Below are positions 10,638-21,262 of a stretch of DNA of 64,000 nt, one piece after another (position 1 is the first letter of the stretch; the number at the start of each line of letters is the position of its first letter). The stretch is from NCBI GenBank assembly GCA_947650365.1, contig OX393552.1, positions 23,719,981 through 23,783,980 of the forward strand, given 5' to 3'. This DNA is from Chamaelirium japonicum. Taxonomy: Eukaryota; Streptophyta; Magnoliopsida; Liliales; Melanthiaceae. The position numbers and the translations under genes are program-made. Below the pieces are notes generated by a model that saw only the letters and a list, made by a program, of their open reading frames with translations, searched no databases and was not told the DNA's origin.

Positions 10638-11092
10638 AATTTATTTCTTTACTAAATAAGTTTTTAAATATTTAAATAATTAAATAATTATTTATTTACT
10701 AAAAAAATATTATTTAAATAATTCTTTATATAATTATCTAATTAATAAAATTCTTATTTTAAAATTATTTCAAAACATAATTTTTTAATAATTTATTTAA
10801 ATCATAATATAATAATTTTATTATATAATAATTTAGTTATAAAATTATTAATGAAATTATTTTATAATTTAAAAAAATTATTAATTTATATAATTTATTC
10901 TTTAAATTATTACTTAAATATTTAAAAAATAAAATATTTTAATTTATTTTGTTAAATATCATATAATTATATAATGGAATTTTATTATTATAAAATAATA
11001 ATAATAAAAAGATATAATTAAATTATTCAAATATTTTCTAAAATAATTAAATAATTATTTGAAAAAAATATATAGGAAGTAAAGAAGGAAGA
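10638..11092. repeat. Truncated AT foldback arm and junction to cassette f, U1
   Basis: No gene. The left arm after cassette b matches 19266-19655 of U2 up to AATTATTTGAA near 11064, then jumps to the AGGAAGTAAAGAAGGAAGA tract before cassette f, which in U2 lies at about 26436. About 6.8 kb holding the foldback centre and cassettes c, d and e is therefore absent from U1. Confidence 0.8.
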
Positions 11093-11556
11093 TGAGGCAC
11101 AACCGAATTTTTGGATTTAAAAAAATATATATTATTCTTTAAAGAAATTTAAAACATTACAAGTTTTATGAGATCGTTCGATCGGATGACTGTCCACCGT
11201 CGGATCTCTCCCATAGATTAGGGTTTCCCATATTATACTTAGGCCCTAAGTAAGCTTACCCTATAAATAATATACGACCCTTTAGGGTGGGGTACGTTTG
11301 GCGGCTCTTTTTTTCTTTCATCTCAGAATATGTTATCAACACGAATATATCGAGTCTAAACGACCCATCGCAAGGAAACAGAGAGAGAAACGAAGATAGA
11401 AGAGAGAGAAGAAGAGAGATGAGAATAGAGAAATAAACAAAGAGAGAAGAAGTCCTGCTCTAGTCTATTGGCCACGGGTATAGGTTTGAAGTAAGAAGTA
11501 ATCTAAATTCTAAAACTCCACTTCTCAATAGTATCATCTCAATGTTATTATGATTA
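11093..11556 (+). mobile_element. LTR-leader cassette f, U1
   Basis: LTR-like segment 11093-11325 (233 bp, TGAG...CTCA) preceded by the tract AAAGAAGGAAGA and followed by GAATATGTTATCAACACGA and a long leader to about 11556. The leader is the most complete type: purine-rich part, TCCTGCTCTAGTCTATTGGCC, TATAGGTTTGAAGTAAGAAG, CAATAGTATCATCTC and TATGATTATCATTG. A canonical TATA box (CTATAAATAATATA) is present. Confidence 0.62.
11218..11274 (+). promoter_or_regulatory. Promoter-like module in cassette f, U1
   Basis: In order: telo-box TTAGGGTTT (11218-11226), perfect 17-bp palindrome TACTTAGGCCCTAAGTA (11236-11252, 8-bp arms around one base), and TATA box CTATAAATAATATA (11261-11274). In plants, telo-boxes next to GGGCC-type elements are common in promoters active in dividing cells. 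Transcription would run rightward into the CCCTTTAGGGTGGGG stretch. Activity here is unproven. Confidence 0.5.
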
Positions 11557-12752
11557 TCATTGTAATGTTTCTATAATTTTTTTAATAATATTAATCGTTT
11601 ATTTACTTATAAAATAATTTAAATAATTGAAAAATTTTAATAATTAAGTTTTTATTTAAATAATTATTTTATTTATTTATTTATTTTTTTAATTATCTAT
11701 TTATTTAATGAAATTTATTATTTTATTTATTTATTAAAATTATTATTTCAAAAAATGATTCATTAATATAATTTACTCTTTTAATTATTAATTAAATATT
11801 TCAAAATAAAATACTTAAATTTATTTAGTTAAAATATTATATAATTTTATATTGGAATTATTTTATTTGAATAAAATAATAACATAAAGAAATAATTAAA
11901 TTATTCAAATATTTTATTAAATAATTTAATAATTATTTTAATTATTATTCCATAAATTATAATTAATCCAAAATTTTTATTATTTACTTATTAAATAATT
12001 CAATAATGATTATTGAATTATTTCATTATTGAATTATTCAATAAGTAAAAAATAAAAATATTAGATTAATTATAATTTATAGAATAATGATTCAAATAAT
12101 TATTTAATTATTGAATCAATAATTTTTTCAAAAAAATTATTCGATTATCATTTAAATAAATTATTAAATTATTATTTATTTATATAACTAAAATATTAGA
12201 ATTTAATTATTTAGATAATGAAATAAAGAATTATTTAAATAATTAATTAATTAGTCATTTATTAAAATATTTAAAAACTTAATTAGTGAAGAAATATATC
12301 AAATAGATTATTTACTTAAAAAAATAAATATTTTCATTAGTAAATAATTTTATAGTAAAATAAATAATAATTTAAATAAAATATTATATAATGAAATAAA
12401 TAAAATTTATTAAATTATGAGATATTAATTGAAATAAGTTAAACTATTAATTATTTAATTAAGTAATAAAATAAGAAAATAATTTAATAACTATTTACTT
12501 ATTATTTAAATAATTAGTTAATTATTTGAATATATGAACAATAAAATATTTTTTAAATTGCTTAATATTTTTTTTAATAATCAATAAAATATTTATTGAT
12601 TTTAATATTTAAATAATAAATAATTAGTATAAATAATTTAATTATGTAGATAAATAAATATTTCTTTAATTATTTAATTATTTTATTTATTTAACTATTT
12701 AATTTATAAAACTAATTAAATTAATAATATAATAGGAAGTAAATAAGGAAGA
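11557..12752. repeat. AT foldback between f and g, U1 (centre 12008)
   Basis: No gene. A shorter module: left arm starting after the leader, jumping at about 11755 into the part next to the centre (CAATAATGATTATTG at about 12001-12015), then the full right arm ending at the AGGAAGTAAATAAGGAAGA tract of cassette g. Confidence 0.72.
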
Positions 12753-13185
12753 TGAGGCATACTCGAATTTTTTGCTTTAAAAAAACTTATATTTTTCTGT
12801 AAAAAAGTTTAAAACATTACAACTGTTATGAGATCGTTCGATCGGATGATTGTTCACCGTCGGATCTCTCCCATAGATTAGGATTTCCCATATAATACTT
12901 AGGCCCTTAGTAAGCTTAACCTATAAATAATATACGACCCCTTTAGGGTGGGGTACGTTTGACGGCTCTCTCTTTCTCTCATCTCACAATATGTTATCAA
13001 CACGAATATATCGAGCCCAGCTAATCCGTCGCAAGAAAACGAATAGAGAAACGAAGACAGAAGAGAGAGAAGAAGAGAGATGAGAATGAAAAAATAAATG
13101 AAGAGAGAAAAAATCCTGCCCCAGTCCATTGGCCACGGGTATAGGTTTGAAATAAGAAGTAATCTAAATTTCAAAACTCCACTTT
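12753..13185 (+). mobile_element. LTR-leader cassette g, U1
   Basis: LTR-like 12753-12986 (234 bp), TATA box CTATAAATAATATA, ATATGTTATCAACACGA and leader. Unlike f, the leader stops at AAAACTCCACTTTTTATTAG and goes straight into the inner part of a foldback left arm (GAATGTAAACATAACATAAA), so the outer arm is missing. All g cassettes share this junction, so it predates unit amplification. Confidence 0.6.
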
Positions 13186-13786
13186 TTATTAGAATGTAAA
13201 CATAACATAAAGAAATAATTGAATTATTCAAATTTTTTATAAAATTATTAAATAATTTTTTGAATCATTATTCCATAAATTATAATCAATCAAATATTTT
13301 TATTATCTACTTATTGAATAATTCAATAATGATTATTGAATTATTTTTTTATTGAATTATTCAATAATTAAATAATAAAAATATTTAATTAAATATAATT
13401 TATGGAATAAGGATTCAAATAATTATTTAATTAACTTATAAAATATTTAAATAATTTTATTATTTCTTTATGTTATTAATATTTTTTCATAGAATAATTC
13501 AATTATATAATTATATAATATTTTAATCAAATAATTTAATAATTTAATTATTTTATTATTTACTTAATAATTTAAAGTATAAATTATATAAATTAAAAAG
13601 TTTTTTAAAATAATAAAATAATTTAATCAATAATTACATAACTAAATTATTATGTAATAAAATTATTATATTATCATTTAAACAAATTATTAAATAATTA
13701 TTATGTAATAAAAACAAAGTCTGGAATTATTAAATTATTAAATAATTATTAAATAATTATTAAATTATAAATTATTATGTAATAAA
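13186..13786. repeat. AT foldback after cassette g, spanning U1/U2 (centre 13331)
   Basis: No gene. Inner left arm, centre TTCAATAATGATTATTGAA on base 13331, then a right arm that breaks off at the small array. The 65-bp array therefore lies inside the right arm of this foldback. Confidence 0.75.
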
Positions 13787-14133
13787 ATCTAAGTCTGGAA
13801 TGCACACTCCGAAGCGTGGCGCACCGAAGACTGGCCAAAATTCGCCCGAAAAACTAAATCAAAAACGCGCACCCCGAAGCATGGTGCATTGAAGTCCGAC
13901 CAAAATTCGCCCGAAAAAGTAAGTCTAGAACGCGCACCCCGAAGCGTGGTGCACCGAAGACCGGCCTTGCTCAAAATACTAAGTTTGGAAGGCGCAGCCC
14001 GAAGCGTGGCGCACCAAAGACTGGCCGAAATTCACCCGAAAAACTAAGTCTGGAATGCGACCCCAAAGCGTGGCGCACCGAGGACCGGCCGAAATTCGCT
14101 TGAAAAACTCAGTCTGGAACACGCATCCCGAAG
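13787..14133. repeat. 65-bp minisatellite array, U2 (only about 5 monomers)
   Basis: The same 348-bp set of monomers as the small arrays of U1, U3 and U4, including the shortened monomer ending CCGGCCTTGCTC. U2 has no main array. The array is followed by one foldback block that runs on into leader remnant a. Confidence 0.93.
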
Positions 14134-15370
14134 CTAAAATTTTAATTTTATAATTATTTCAATAAAGAATTATTTAATAATTTATTTCAATAATAATCTA
14201 ATAAGTTTATTATATAATAATTTAGGTATTTAATTATTAATTAAATTATTATATTATTTCAAAAAATTAATAATTAATATAATTTATTCTTAAAATTTTT
14301 AACTAAATATTTTAAAAATAAAATACTTAAATTTATTTTATTAAAATATTATATAAATATATAATGGAATTATTTTATTAGAATATAATAATAACATAAA
14401 GAAATAATAGAATTATTCAAATATTTTATTAAATAATTAAATAATTATTTGAATCATTATTCCATAAATTATAATTAATCCAATAATTTTATTATTTACT
14501 TATTGAATAATTCAATAATGATTATTGAATTATTTTATTATTGAATTATTAAATAAGTAAATAATAAAAATATTTAATTAATTATATTTTATGGAATAAT
14601 GATTTAAATAATAATTTAATTATTATATAAAATATTTAAATAATTTTATTATTTCTATATGTTTTTAATATTTTTTAATAAAATAATTCAATTATATAAT
14701 TATATAATATTTTCATCAAATAATTTAAGTATTTTATTACTTCAATATTTAAGTAATAATTTAAAGTATAAATTATATTAATTAATAATTTTTTAAAATA
14801 ATAAAATAATTGAATAAATAATTACATAACTAAATTATTATGTAATAAAATTATTAGATTATCATTAAAATAAATTATTAAATAATTATTTATTTATATA
14901 ACTAAAATATTAGAATTTAATTATTAAGATAAATAAATAAAGAATTATTTAAATAATAATTTTTTGAAATAATTAAATAGTTAGTCAATTATTGAAATAT
15001 TTAAAAATTTAATTAGTGAAGAAATATATCAAATAGATTATTTATATAAAAAGATAAATATTTTCATTATTAAATAATTTTGTAGTTAAATAAATAATAA
15101 TTTAAATAAAATATTGTATAATGAAATAAATATAAAATTTTATAAAATTATGAGATATTAATTTAAATAACTTAAAAAATAATTATTTAATTCAGTAATA
15201 AATTAAAACAATAATTTAATAACTATTTACTTATTATTTAAATAATTAATTAATTATTTGAATATATAGAAAATAGAAATAAAATTTAAATAGCTTAATA
15301 TTTTTTTTTATAATCAAAAAAATATTTATTGATTTTTATATTTAAATAATAAATAATTAGTTTAAATAAT
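14134..15370. repeat. AT foldback after array, U2 (centre 14520)
   Basis: No gene. Equivalent to 745-1660 and to 4897-6140 of U1 but present once. Centre is TTCAATAATGATTATTGAA on 14520. Near 15018 it reads GTGAAGAAATATATC, where both copies in U1, U3 and U4 read GTGAATAAATATATC (one copy of U4 has a further change just upstream). Confidence 0.78.
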
Positions 15371-15424
15371 TCCAAAACTTCACTTCTCAATCGTATCATC
15401 TCAACGTTATTATGATTATCATTG
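15371..15424 (+). mobile_element. Short leader remnant a, U2
   Basis: Only the end of the leader is left: CCAAAACTTCACTTCTCAAT, GTATCATCTCAACG and TATGATTATCATTG. U1, U3 and U4 keep about 180 bp here. The purine-rich part is gone. Confidence 0.65.
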
Positions 15425-18400
15425 AAATATTTCTATAATTGTTTTAATAATAGTATACGTTTATTTAATTATAAAATAATTAAAATAATTGAAATATTTT
15501 AATAATTAACTTTTTAATTATTTTATTTATTTATTAATTATTATAATATTAAATAATCATATTATGTACCTATTTAATGGTTTAAAATATTAAATAAAGA
15601 AGTAATAATTTAATTATATAATTTAATTTATTTTATTAGTTATTTCTTTAATTATTATTATTTTTTAAATTAATTTAACTAATTTATTAAATAATAAATT
15701 GTTAAAATAATAAAATAATTAATTATTTCATATTTTATTATTTAATAAGTAATTAATGAAAATATTTCATTAATTACCATTAATGAAATAATTATTATAA
15801 TATTTATTTAATTATTTTATGAAATAATTTATTAATTTCATTATTTCTTTAATAAAGTAATATAATAATATAATAACTAATTCCTTATTATTTTTTAAAA
15901 AATCTATTATTTAAAATTTTTTTTTATTATTTCTATATTCACATAATTCACTAATTATTTATATAATAAGTAAATAGTTATTGAATTAATATTTTATATT
16001 ATTATTTAATAAAATAATTAATTTTTTGATATATTTAATTTAATTTTTTATAATTTATTTAAATAATTTGTTAATTATTTCATTACATTATTATTTAATT
16101 TAATTATTATTTATTTAACTATAAAATTATTTCATAATTAAATTATTTTTTTGTTTAAGTACTTAATCTATTTAATATATTTCTTTGCTAAATAAATTAT
16201 AACATATTTAAATAATTAACTAATTATTTCATTATTTCAAAAAAATATTATTTAAATAATTCTTTATATATTTATCTAAGTAATGAAATTCTAACTTTAT
16301 AATTATTTCCTTAAATAATTATTCAAAAACTAATTTAAATAATAAAATAATAATCTTATTACATAATAATTTAGTTATGTAATTATTAAATAAATTATTT
16401 TAATAATTTCAAAAAATATAATTTATTTAAATTATTATTTATTTAACTATGAAATTATTTAATAATTAAATTATTTTTTTGTTTAAGTAAGTATTCCATT
16501 TAATATATTTCTTTACTAAAATGTTTTTAAATATTTAACTAATTAAATAAATATTCACTTATTTTGAAAAATTATTATTGAAACTATTCTTTATATCATT
16601 ATTTAATTAATGAAATTCTAATTTTATAATTATTTCAATAAATAATTATTTAATAATTTATATCAATAGTAATCTAATAATTTTATTACATAATAATTTA
16701 GGTATATAATTATTAATTAAATTATTATATTATTTCAAAAAATTATTAATTAATATAATTTATTCTTAAAATTATTACATAAATATTTAAAAAATATAAT
16801 ACATAAATTTATTTTGTTAAAATATTATATAATTATATAATGGAATTATTTTATTAGAATATAATAATAATATAAAGAAATAATTTATTTTCTAAAATAA
16901 TTAAATTATTATTTGATATCATTATTCCATAAATTATAATTAATATAATATTTTTATTATTTACTTATTGAATAATTCGATAATGATAATTGAATTATTT
17001 CATTATTGAATTATTCAATAAGTAAATAATATAGATATTTCATTATTTATAATTTATGGAATAATGATTCAAATAATTATATAATTATTTAATAAAATAT
17101 TTTAATAATTCCATTATTTCTTTATGTTATTTATATTTTATATTAAAATAATTCAATTATACAATTATTTAATATTTTAATAAAATAATTTAAGTATTTT
17201 ATTATTTAAATAGTGATGAAATAATTTAAAGTATAAATTATATTAATAAATAATTTTTGAAATTCATAAAATAATTTAATCAATAATTACAAAAATAAAT
17301 TATTATATAATACAATTTTTAGATTATCATTTAAATAAATTATTAAATAATTATTTATTTATATAACTAAAATATTAGAATTTAGTTATTTAGATAATTA
17401 AATATAGAATTATTTAAATAATTAAATATTTATTCAATTATTGAAATATTTAAAAACTTAATTAGTGAAGATATATATCAAATAGATTATTTACTTAAAA
17501 AAATCAATATTTTTATTATTAAAAAATTTCATTTTTAAATAAATAATAATTTCATAATATAATTAATTTATTATATTAGTTATTTTTTTAATTATTACTA
17601 TCTTTTTAATTAATTTAATTAATTCATTAAATAATAAATTAGAGAATTAATAAAATAATTAATTAATTCATTATTTTATTATTTAATATGTAATTAATGA
17701 AAATATTTAATTAATTACCAGTAATAAAATAATTTTTATAATTTTTATTTAATTATATTATAAAATATTTGATTAATTTAATTATTTATTTCATAAAGTA
17801 ATAAAATAATATAATAACTAATTATTTATAATTTATAATTTAATAAAATAATTTGTGAATTATTTCATTACATAATAATTTAATTAAATTATTATTTATT
17901 TAACTATAAAATTATTTAATAAATAAATTATTTTTTTATTTAAGTAAATAATCTATTTAATATATTACTTTACTAAATAAGTTTTGAAATATTTAAATAA
18001 TTCTCTTTATAATTATCTAAATAATGAAATTAGCATTTAATAATTATTTTAATAAAATAATTTGTAAAAAATTTATTTAATTGATAATATAATAATTTTA
18101 TTATATAATAATTTAGTTATGTAATTATTAAATAAATTATTTTATTATTTGAAAAAATAATATTTTTTTAAATTATTCTTTTGCTTAAGTAAATAATCCA
18201 TTTAATATATTTCTTTACTAAATAAGTTTTTAAATATTTAAATAATTGAATAATTATTCATTTATATAAAAAAATTATTATTGAAATAATTATTTATATA
18301 GTTATCTACTTAATAAAACTCTAATTTTACAATTATTTTAATAAATTATTATTTAAAATTTTATTTAAATAATAATCTAATAATTTTATTACATAATAAT

Positions 18401-18869
18401 TTAGTTATGTAATTATTAATGAAATTATTTTATTATTTCAAAAAATTATTAATTAATATAATTTAATCTTTGAATTATTAATGAAATATTTAAAAAATAA
18501 AATAGTTAAATTTGTTTACTTAAATAATTTTATAGTTAAATAAATAATAATTTAAATAAAATATTATATAATGAAATAAATAAAAAAATTTATTAAATTA
18601 TGAGATATTAATTTAAATAACAAAAAAAAATTTATTTAATTAAGTAATAAAATAAGAAAATAATTTAATAACTATTTACTTATTATTCAAATAATTAGTT
18701 AATTATTTGAATATATGAATAATAAAATATTTTTTTAAATAGCTTAATACTTTTATTAATAATTAAAGAAATATTTATTGATTTTAATATTTAATTATTT
18801 AATTTATTTAACTATTTAATTTATTAAACTAATTAAATTAATTAAATAAAAGGAAGTAAAGAAGGAAGA
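15425..18869. repeat. Long AT region with two foldback modules, U2 (centre 16985)
   Basis: No gene. Same plan as 6320-10241: left arm with about 330-bp internal duplication, centre near 16985, right arm, switch back to left arm near 17560, centreless join near 18515, and right arm to the purine tract of cassette b. The MITE target site near 18001 is empty, and two stretches of about 100 and 60 bp present in U1 are absent. Confidence 0.72.
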
Positions 18870-19265
18870 TGAGGCACACCCGAATTTTTTGCTTTAAAAA
18901 AATTTATATTTTTCTTTTAAAAAATTTAAAACATTACAACTGTTATGTGATCGTTCGATCGGATGACTATTCACCGTCAGATCTCTCACATAGATTTGGG
19001 TTTCCTAAATAATACTTAGGCCCTAAGTAAACTTACCCTAAAAATAATATACAACCCCTTTAGGGTGGGGCATGTTTGACGGCTCTCTCTTTCTCCCATC
19101 TCACAATATGTTATCAACACGAATATATCAAGCCGAGCCAATCCGTGGCAAGAAAACGGAAAGAGAAACAAAGACAGAAGAGGGAGAAGAAGAGAGATGA
19201 GAATGGAGAAATAAACGAATAGAGAAGAAGTCCTGCCCCAGTCCATTGGCCATGGGTATAGGTTT
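18870..19265 (+). mobile_element. LTR-leader cassette b, U2
   Basis: LTR-like 18870-19103 (234 bp, TGAG...CTCA), GTTATCAACACGA region and leader ending GGTATAGGTTT. As in U1, the leader joins the arm at AATTTATTTCTTTACTAAAT, so the outer left arm is missing in all b cassettes. Confidence 0.6.
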
Positions 19266-20025
19266 AATTTATTTCTTTACTAAATAAGTTTTTAAATATT
19301 TAAATAATTAAATAATTATTTATATAATTATCTAATTAATAAAATTCTAATTTTAAAATTATTTCAAAACATAGATTTTTAATAATTTATTTAAATCATA
19401 ATATAATAATTTTATTATATAATAATTTAGTTATATAATTATTATTGAAATTAATTTATAATTTAAAAAAATTATTAATTTATACAATTTATTCTTTAAA
19501 TTATTACTTAAATATTTAAAAAATAAAATATTTTAATTTATTTTGTTAAAATATTATATAATTATATAATGGAATTATATTATTATAATATAATAATAAT
19601 AAAAAGATATAATTAAATTATTTAAATATTTTCAAAAATAATTAAATAATTATTTGAATCATCATTACATAAATTATAATTAATCAAATATTTGTATTAT
19701 TTACTTATTGAATAATTCAATAATAATTATTGAATTATTTAATTATTGAATTATATAATAAGTAAATAATTAAAATATTTAAATAACTATAATTTATAGA
19801 TAATTAAATATTAGTTAAAAAATTTATTTAACTATAATTTATAATAATAAAAAATTAACTATAATTTAATTAACTATAATTTATAATAATAAAAAATTAG
19901 TTAAAAAATTTTAATTATATAGATAATTAAATATTTCATTAATTATTTAATTTATTAATTTATTGAACTATTTAATTTTTTAAACTAATGAAATTAATAA
20001 AATAATATGAAGTAAAGAAGTAAGA
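19266..20025. repeat. AT foldback and short tandem repeats, U2 (centre 19725)
   Basis: No gene. Foldback centre TTCAATAATAATTATTGAA on 19725. Right of it, from about 19785 to 19925, the phrase TTTAACTATAATTTATAATA is repeated two to three times with ATAAAAAATTA pieces, a small local tandem repeat also present in U3 and U4. Confidence 0.7.
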
Positions 20026-20322
20026 TGAGGCACACCCGAATTTTTTGCTTTAAAAAATTTATATTTTTCTTTAAAAAAATTTAAAACATTACAACTGTTA
20101 TGAGATCGTTTGATTGGATGACTGTCCACTGTCGGAAGAAAACGAAGAGAGAAATAAAGGCAGAAGAGAGAGAAGATTAGATATGAGAATGGAAAAATAA
20201 ACGAAGAGAGAAGAAATCATGCTCCAGTCCATTAGCCATGGATATACGTTTGAAGTAAAAAGTAATCTAAATTCCAAAACGCCACTTCTCAATAGTATCA
20301 TCTTAACGTTATTATGATTATC
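20026..20322 (+). mobile_element. Truncated LTR-leader cassette c, U2
   Basis: The first about 111 bp of the LTR (20026-20136, from TGAGGCAC to CACTGTCGGA) are joined directly to the leader at AGAAAACGAAGAGAG. The promoter half of the LTR and the region after it are absent. The same join occurs in U3 and U4, so it is older than the amplification of the unit. Upstream tract is GAAGTAAAGAAGTAAGA. Confidence 0.68.
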
Positions 20323-20785
20323 ATTGAAATATTTCTATAATTTTTTTAATAATAGTAATTATTTATTTAATTATAAAATATTTTAAATAATAGAAATATT
20401 TTAATAATTAACTTTTTACTAAAATAATATTTTTATTTAATTATTTAATTATCTAGTTATTTAATGAAATTAATTATTTTATTTATTTAATAATTATTAT
20501 ATTAATAAATAATTAAATTATGTACCTATTTAATGGTTTAAAATATTAAATAAAGAAATAATGATTTAATTATATAATTAATTTATTTTATTAGTTATTT
20601 ATTTTATTATTATTATTTTTTAAATTAATTTAATTAATTCATGAAATAATAAAATGCTGAAATAATAAAATAATTAGTTTAAATAATTAAATATTTCTTT
20701 AATTATTTAATTATTTAATTTATTTCATTATTTAATTTAATAAACTAATTAAATTAATTAAATAATAGGAAGTAAAGAAGGAAGA
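20323..20785. repeat. Collapsed AT module between c and d, U2
   Basis: No gene. Left-arm sequence after the leader runs to about 20670 and joins the outermost right arm (AATTAGTTTAAATAATTAAA), leaving out the foldback centre. It is the shortest inter-cassette stretch, about 460 bp. Confidence 0.7.
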
Positions 20786-21262
20786 TGAGGCACACCCAAA
20801 TTTTTTGCTTTAAAAAAATTTATTTTTTTTCTTTTTAAAAAATTTAAAATATTATAACTGTTATGAGATCGTTCGATCGGATGACTGTCCACCGTCGGAT
20901 CCCTCCCTTAGATTAGGGTTTCCTATATAATACTTAGGCCATAAGTAAGCTTACCCTATAAATAATATACGACCCCTTTAGGGTGGGGCACGTTTGACGG
21001 CTCTCTTTTTCCCATCTCATAATATGTTATTAACATGAACATATCGAGCCCAATCGACCCGTCGTAAGAAAACAGAGAGAACAACGAAGACAAAAGAGAG
21101 AGAAGAAGAGAGATGAGAATGGTGAAATAAACAAAGAGGGAAGAAGTCCTGCTCCAGTCCATTGGCCATGGGTATAGGTTTGAAGTAAGAAGTAATCTAA
21201 ATTCCAAAAATCCACTTCTGAATAGTATCATCTCAACGTTACTATGATTATCATTGTAATAT
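20786..21262 (+). mobile_element. LTR-leader cassette d, U2
   Basis: LTR-like 20786-21019 (234 bp), preceded by AAAGAAGGAAGA, with TTAGGGTTT, TATA box CTATAAATAATATA and CCCTTTAGGGTGGGG. ATGTTATTAACA replaces ATGTTATCAACA after the LTR. Full-length leader to about 21262. Differs from b, e, f and g of the same unit at many sites but closely matches d of U3 and U4. Confidence 0.62.

Larger units (their letters stand above)
1..13389 (+). repeat. Higher-order repeat unit U1 (internally shortened copy)
   Basis: Position 1 begins with the same sequence found at 13390, 28760 and 47618, so the window opens in phase with the unit start chosen here. U1 holds the small and main 65-bp arrays, leader remnant a, and cassettes b, f and g. 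Cassettes c, d and e are missing: at about 11064-11071 the AT arm after b runs straight into the tract before cassette f. U1 also has three things the other units lack: a 264-bp MITE, a 798-bp duplication inside the main array, and two AT stretches (about 8771-8873 and 10113-10175) absent from U2-U4. It looks the most diverged of the four. Whether another unit lies to the left cannot be seen. Confidence 0.88.

Noticed and set aside
11218-11226. Interstitial telomere repeats
   Set aside because: TTAGGGTTT and CTTTAGGG occur as single motifs in the LTR-like segments, never as tandem runs.
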